From positions 4,939 to 68,938 of the forward strand of contig DASQNU010000253.1 of the NCBI GenBank assembly GCA_035644815.1: a DNA stretch of 64,000 bases, given 5' to 3'. This document shows positions 60,294 through 64,000 of this stretch, one piece after another. Each line of letters starts with the position of its first letter. Position 1 is the stretch's first letter. A program made the translations under genes and the position numbers. This DNA is from Brevibacillus_F sp035644815. GTDB taxonomy: Bacteria; Bacillota; Bacilli; Brevibacillales; Brevibacillaceae. The notes under the pieces were generated by a model. That model searched no databases. It had not been told where the DNA came from and was given only the letters and a program-made list of their open reading frames with translations.

Positions 60294-61427
60294 TTAGCTG
60301 TCTAGCGACGTATACCCTTGATTTGATTCATGCACAGCATCTGCGATCATGTGGGTTTGATTCTTGAGCTGTGAAATTTCTTTCAACCCGCTATTGATGA
60401 CGGCAAAGGCGATTACCCAGGAAATAACAGTTAAGAGAAGTTGAACAATCGGCAGCTCCGAAATGAAAGGCAACGGTAAATCCCACAGAATATGCAGCAA
60501 GACGACGATTCCAAATATCCGTAAAAATCGAATGTCTGCCAGACTCAGCAACGTGAATTTCCGTTCCCTTTTCGCCATACACAGAGCGGCGCCCGACAAA
60601 GCGGCCCAGACGATATGTCCTCCTGGCGCGAGCACTCCCCGCCAGAAAATGGTGGTGTACATCAACTCCAGATCGCCCATCATCAGCATCTGAAACGCAT
60701 AGCCCGCAGACTCAAAGGCTGCAAATCCAGTCCCGATAGCTGCCCCGACAAGCAGGCCATTCAATACATATTTGTATTTGTCCCCCCGCAGAAACCAGAG
60801 TACCGCGATTAATTTCGCCACTTCCTCGACGATCCCGATCAAAATGACGTTGCTGCTGTTCCCGATCTTGTCATACAGAAAAACGGCAGTGACCAGCGAG
60901 ATGACCCCGCCCACAAACAGCATCTTGATAATTTTATAAATGGAGATGTTTTGCGGCGCATTCATTTCCCAGAAAAAAATCAGAATGGTGAATGGAACCA
61001 TAAAAGAACCGAGAGTGATAAGTCCGGGTAAAAAGTTAATATTTTCGTACCAATCCAGTCCCATATAAAGGCCAAAATACGCAAATGCTACAAGTACAAA
61101 GATCCGCGCAAAAAGCCACGGCTTTGGCCAAGAATCGACGATTTGGTCAATATCCGGCGTAGTGTGAGAAGTCCCGACGAAAAACAACCGCTCTGCTTCC
61201 TCTTCCGAATGTCTGGTAAAAACCTTGGAAAACACCTCACGTAAATTCAGTTCAACTGGCGTTTCCACTCCCGCCGCCTGATTGATCTTGTTGGCAAAAT
61301 CAGAGAAAGCGTTTCGCAGCTTATGCTCCGTACTGCTTTGCTGCTCGAGAACCCCAACTGTACTGCCGCATTCCGCACAAAACTTGGCGTCATCGGGATT
61401 CTTATAACTACAGTGAAGACATATCAT
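60294..61427 (-). CDS. PrsW-like intramembrane metalloprotease with zinc-ribbon head
   Basis: 377 residues. N-terminal zinc ribbon CLHCSYKNPDDAKFCAEC (1-21 region), then a soluble linker, and from about 95 several membrane helices with the PrsW motifs VEEVAK (EExxK), FAAFESAGYAF (FxxxE), HIVWAALSG (HxxxG) and HILWDLP (HxxxD). PrsW in Bacillus cuts an anti-sigma factor; here the target is not evident as no sigma/anti-sigma pair is near. The fused zinc ribbon may bind substrate. Confidence 0.88.
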   Translation of the reverse strand: MICLHCSYKNPDDAKFCAECGSTVGVLEQQSSTEHKLRNAFSDFANKINQAAGVETPVELNLREVFSKVFTRHSEEEAERLFFVGTSHTTPDIDQIVDSWPKPWLFARIFVLVAFAYFGLYMGLDWYENINFLPGLITLGSFMVPFTILIFFWEMNAPQNISIYKIIKMLFVGGVISLVTAVFLYDKIGNSSNVILIGIVEEVAKLIAVLWFLRGDKYKYVLNGLLVGAAIGTGFAAFESAGYAFQMLMMGDLELMYTTIFWRGVLAPGGHIVWAALSGAALCMAKRERKFTLLSLADIRFLRIFGIVVLLHILWDLPLPFISELPIVQLLLTVISWVIAFAVINSGLKEISQLKNQTHMIADAVHESNQGYTSLDS

Positions 61428-61538
61428 GACTCAACCTCCGCATCTCAATCTTCCAACTTTTCCATTTCATATCCAATTGTACCAAATATCTTCTAATGGT
61501 TGAATGAAAACGCTGATCGCCTTGTTCGCTCAGAAAAG

Positions 61539-61569
61539 ACAGGCTGTCGTTATTACCGACAGCCTGCGG
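61539..61569. terminator. Terminator-like hairpin
   Basis: CAGGCTGTCG and CGACAGCCTG arms in the gap between the PrsW-like and AmiS-like genes; no clear T-run on either side (AAAAGA on the left). Confidence 0.6.
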
Positions 61570-61661
61570 GAGTATATCTGATATATCGATCATTCCTACC
61601 GTAATTACATCGATTGGGTTCATTTACTCATGCTTTCGGACAGATAAACGCCGAAATGTAT

Positions 61662-62291
61662 TTATTGCACTTCTACCTGTTTACCAGAACGCGCTTTACG
61701 TACAAGCACTTGTAAGACAAGCAGTTCAACCAAAAAGTATACAATCGAAAGAGCAGACACGTAGAGCCACAGCTGCTGGACAAGGGCGGTACCCCATACG
61801 CCCGTGAAATACAACAAGGACGGGATGGTCAGAGTAACCCACGATTGTACAAAGGCTACCTTCGCCACATATGAGTTGATCGTTAGCTTCAACGCATTCG
61901 CCAAGAAAAAGAGAAACCACAAAAACGCCCACATCAGCCATGTCAATGCATTCACCATGTCATGAAAGTGAACCGCCGAGACCAGCGTGTACACCAGCGC
62001 GATCACCGAGACCCACAGAGAAAACCAGCCTAACCCATTTCCCTCCAGCCCTTTATAAGAAGTGACGCCCACGTACAAATACGTCAAGCCAAACAAAAAC
62101 GTAGCCGCGTACTGATAGATCGTCCAATGGCTTTGGTCCGAGACCGTAATCAGATAGAACGGAATCACGATCTGCAAGATGCCGACAAACAAATTGAAAA
62201 CCCCAGCACTTTTCCCGTCGGCTTTCCCCGCCATCACCAGACTGTTCAAAAATAATGCTGCTCCGGAAAGCAATAATCCGACATAACTCAT
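61662..62291 (-). CDS. AmiS/UreI-family transporter
   Basis: 209 residues from the ATG at 62291 (AAAGGA upstream; an earlier in-frame start lacks a site). Six membrane helices beginning MSYVGLLLSGAALFLNSL, as in AmiS and UreI, channels for short amides and urea. WLMWAFLWFLFFLANAL matches the aromatic-rich pore helix. No urease or amidase gene is in the window, so the substrate is open. Confidence 0.88.
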   Translation of the reverse strand: MSYVGLLLSGAALFLNSLVMAGKADGKSAGVFNLFVGILQIVIPFYLITVSDQSHWTIYQYAATFLFGLTYLYVGVTSYKGLEGNGLGWFSLWVSVIALVYTLVSAVHFHDMVNALTWLMWAFLWFLFFLANALKLTINSYVAKVAFVQSWVTLTIPSLLYFTGVWGTALVQQLWLYVSALSIVYFLVELLVLQVLVRKARSGKQVEVQ

Positions 62292-62334
62292 ATGCAAAAT
62301 CCTTTCTGTACCCTCATGTTGTTGGTAGAAAAAA

Positions 62335-62378
62335 AGAAAAAGCAATTCCTTCTTCTCGCAGAGGAAATGCTTTTCTTT
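62335..62378 (-). terminator. Terminator of nupC
   Basis: On the minus strand GAAAAGCATTTCCTCT pairs imperfectly with AGAAGGAATTGCTTTTTC, 13 bases after the nupC stop. Confidence 0.7.
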
Positions 62379-62390
62379 TCTCCATTCTGA

Positions 62391-63572
62391 TTACAATACA
62401 AAGCTGACAATAACACCAGACAAAACGCTCACCAGCGTGGCTCCGTAAAGCAGCTTCAGCCCAAAGCGTGCAACCACGTTTCCTTGCTTCTCATTGAGAC
62501 CCTTCACCGCTCCGGCAATGATCCCGATGGAGGAGAAGTTGGCGAAGGAAACCAGGAAGACGGAGATGATACCCAAGGTGCGCTCACTCATGGTCGGCGC
62601 CACTTTCACCAGATCCATCATGGCTACGAATTCATTCGTAATCAGCTTCGTCGCCATAATTCCGCCAGCTTGCACCGATTCCGCCAACGGCACACCCATA
62701 ATGATGGCAACCGGAGCAAAAACATAGCCGATCAATTGCTGGAACGATATGCCGAATAGTAACGCAAACGTGTGGTTAATCGCTGCCATCAATCCTACAA
62801 AACCGATCAGCATGGCGCCGACGATGATCGCAACCTTGAACCCGTCCATAATGTATTCCCCGAGCATTTCAAAGAACGATTGCTTGTGCTCTTCTTGCAC
62901 TTCCAAAATATCTTCGCTTGCCTCTACAGTATATGGATTGACGATGGACGAGATAATGAATCCTCCAAATAGATTGACCACAATAGCAGTGACCACGTAT
63001 TTCGGTTCGATCATGGTCATGTATGCTCCCACGATCGACATGGATACGGTCGACATGGCCGATGCACACAAGGTGTAGAGACGATGAGGCGGAAGCGCCC
63101 CCAATTGTTTTTTCACGGTAATAAATACTTCCGACTGTCCGACCATCGCAGAAGCAACGGCATTGTACGATTCCAATTTCCCCATGCCATTGATCTTGCT
63201 GAGCAAAAGTCCGATCCCTTTCATGAGGAACGGGAGAATCTTGAGATGCTGGAAGATCCCGATCAAGACGGAAATGAACACGATCGGTAAGAGGACGCCC
63301 AGGAAAAACGGAGCTTGTCCTTCATTGGCAATACCGCCAAAGACGAAGCTTACCCCTTCATTCGCATATTCCAGCAGCTTGTTGAACACTTCTGCAATTC
63401 CTTTGATCAGGATCAATCCAAAATGCGTATTGAGCAGCAATCCCGCCAACAGCAGTTGTACCACGATCATGACCAGAATCGGTTTGATTTTCACCTTTTT
63501 GCGGTCATTACTGACGATCAAAGCCAGAGCTAAAACGACGACTAATCCGACAATGGATATTAGATAGTTCAT
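62391..63572 (-). CDS. nupC: NupC-type concentrative nucleoside transporter
   Basis: 393 residues from the ATG at 63572 (GGAGGACAAC upstream). Eight to ten membrane helices; motifs GMGKLESYNAVASAMVGQSE, TVSMSIVGAYMTMIEPKYV and LITNEFVAMMDL are those of CNT carriers. Imports pyrimidine and other nucleosides with H+ or Na+. It lies next to cytidine deaminase, so uptake and deamination of cytidine form one unit, with 80 bases between the genes. Confidence 0.92.
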   Translation of the reverse strand: MNYLISIVGLVVVLALALIVSNDRKKVKIKPILVMIVVQLLLAGLLLNTHFGLILIKGIAEVFNKLLEYANEGVSFVFGGIANEGQAPFFLGVLLPIVFISVLIGIFQHLKILPFLMKGIGLLLSKINGMGKLESYNAVASAMVGQSEVFITVKKQLGALPPHRLYTLCASAMSTVSMSIVGAYMTMIEPKYVVTAIVVNLFGGFIISSIVNPYTVEASEDILEVQEEHKQSFFEMLGEYIMDGFKVAIIVGAMLIGFVGLMAAINHTFALLFGISFQQLIGYVFAPVAIIMGVPLAESVQAGGIMATKLITNEFVAMMDLVKVAPTMSERTLGIISVFLVSFANFSSIGIIAGAVKGLNEKQGNVVARFGLKLLYGATLVSVLSGVIVSFVL

Positions 63573-63651
63573 GTTGTCCTCCACTCAGTTGCTTGGCTGC
63601 ATATTTTCCTGTATCCGCTTTCAACGATAGGAATAAACGGCTTTCTACTCG

Positions 63652-64000
63652 CTATTTCTCCATATCCTTTTTGGTAAAGAATCCTGGCAGCAATTCCTGA
63701 ATAGACGTCTCTTTTACGTCTCCCTTCAGATTGGCCAAAATCACTTTTGTCTGTTCTGTCGCAAATTCTGCGATTACTTGGCGGCATGCTCCGCACGGCG
63801 ATACAGGACCTTCCGTATCTCCGACGATGGCAATAGCCACAATCTCTTGTTCACCTTCTGAAACGGCCTTAAAAATCGCTGTTCGTTCCGCGCAATTGGT
63901 CAACCCGTAGGAGGCATTCTCGACGTTGCACCCCAGAAAAACTTCCTGATTGGCGGTAAGTACAGCTGCCCCTACTTTGAAGTTGGAATAAGGAGTATAC
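63652..64000 (-). CDS. cdd: Cytidine deaminase, C-terminal part (5' end beyond window)
   Basis: About 116 of the usual 136 residues are visible, reading YTPYSNFKVGAA at the edge. Zinc and catalytic residues: NCAERTA (C and E) and PCGACRQ (PCxxC). Converts cytidine and deoxycytidine to uridine forms. An in-frame TTG at 63903 is not the start, since conserved sequence continues upstream to the window edge. Confidence 0.95.
   Translation of the reverse strand, partial: YTPYSNFKVGAAVLTANQEVFLGCNVENASYGLTNCAERTAIFKAVSEGEQEIVAIAIVGDTEGPVSPCGACRQVIAEFATEQTKVILANLKGDVKETSIQELLPGFFTKKDMEK

Noticed and set aside
63652..63903. TTG at 63903 as the start of cytidine deaminase
   Set aside because: Conserved family sequence continues upstream to the window edge, so the gene is simply cut.

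Overview
The window is about 64 kb of a mid-GC Gram-positive chromosome. Gene content (GlcT/HPr/EIICBA glucose PTS, HelD, LplJ, AprX-like protease, YvgN-like reductases, a YfiY/YfiZ/YfhA-type iron uptake locus, strong AGGAGG-type ribosome binding sites, U-rich intrinsic terminators) points to Bacillales. A member of Brevibacillus or a close relative is my inference; no rRNA or other marker in the window proves it. I saw no rRNA, tRNA, transposase, phage gene or CRISPR array. Both ends cut a gene: fhs on the left and cdd on the right.

Layout. 1-2.2 kb: fhs (partial), a small leader-like ORF and a double GNAT acetyltransferase. 2.3-7.4 kb: a co-directional cluster of unknown role (membrane-anchored TPR protein, repeat protein with a GYF-like end, Cdc48/Vps4-type AAA+ ATPase, DIP1984-family coiled-coil protein). 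7.8-10.7 kb: a two-component system. 10.9-15.2 kb: glucose PTS control, with GlcT, HPr and a RAT/terminator leader in front of ptsG. 15.3-21.3 kb: RluF, then a beta-glucoside operon (6-phospho-beta-glucosidase, EIIB, EIIC, ROK kinase) with an RpiR-type regulator at its 3' side, a cre site and a mirrored operator pair. 21.7-25.9 kb: small housekeeping genes. 26.0-29.8 kb: a single-module NRPS with a reductase end. 29.8-31.8 kb: a chemoreceptor behind a cyclic di-GMP-I riboswitch. 32-35.2 kb: Fur-controlled siderophore uptake. 35.4-49 kb: an AprX-like protease fused to a phospholipase D-like domain, a DEDDh exonuclease, an HxlR/MFS pair, aldo/keto reductase, ferritin, fumarase, HelD, a Bcr/CflA transporter, LplJ and a HAD phosphatase. 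49.2-54.8 kb: a 1785-residue secreted protein (13 FN3-like plus 5 OmpL47-like repeats) behind a second cyclic di-GMP-I riboswitch. 55.1-56 kb: a shortened FtsZ-like protein lacking the GTP-binding half. 56.4-64 kb: 5'-nucleotidase, MATE pump, PrsW-like protease, AmiS/UreI-type channel, NupC and cytidine deaminase.

The most unusual items are: (1) the truncated FtsZ-like protein, which keeps the T7 catalytic loop but not the GTP pocket; (2) six dispersed copies of a roughly 230-bp nested palindrome whose arms co-vary between copies, one copy having lost its inner hairpin; (3) the TPR / PH-like repeat / AAA+ / DIP1984 cluster; (4) the protease-PLD fusion; (5) two separate cyclic di-GMP riboswitches, one on a chemoreceptor and one on a giant surface-type protein, suggesting that motility and adhesion share one second-messenger input here.
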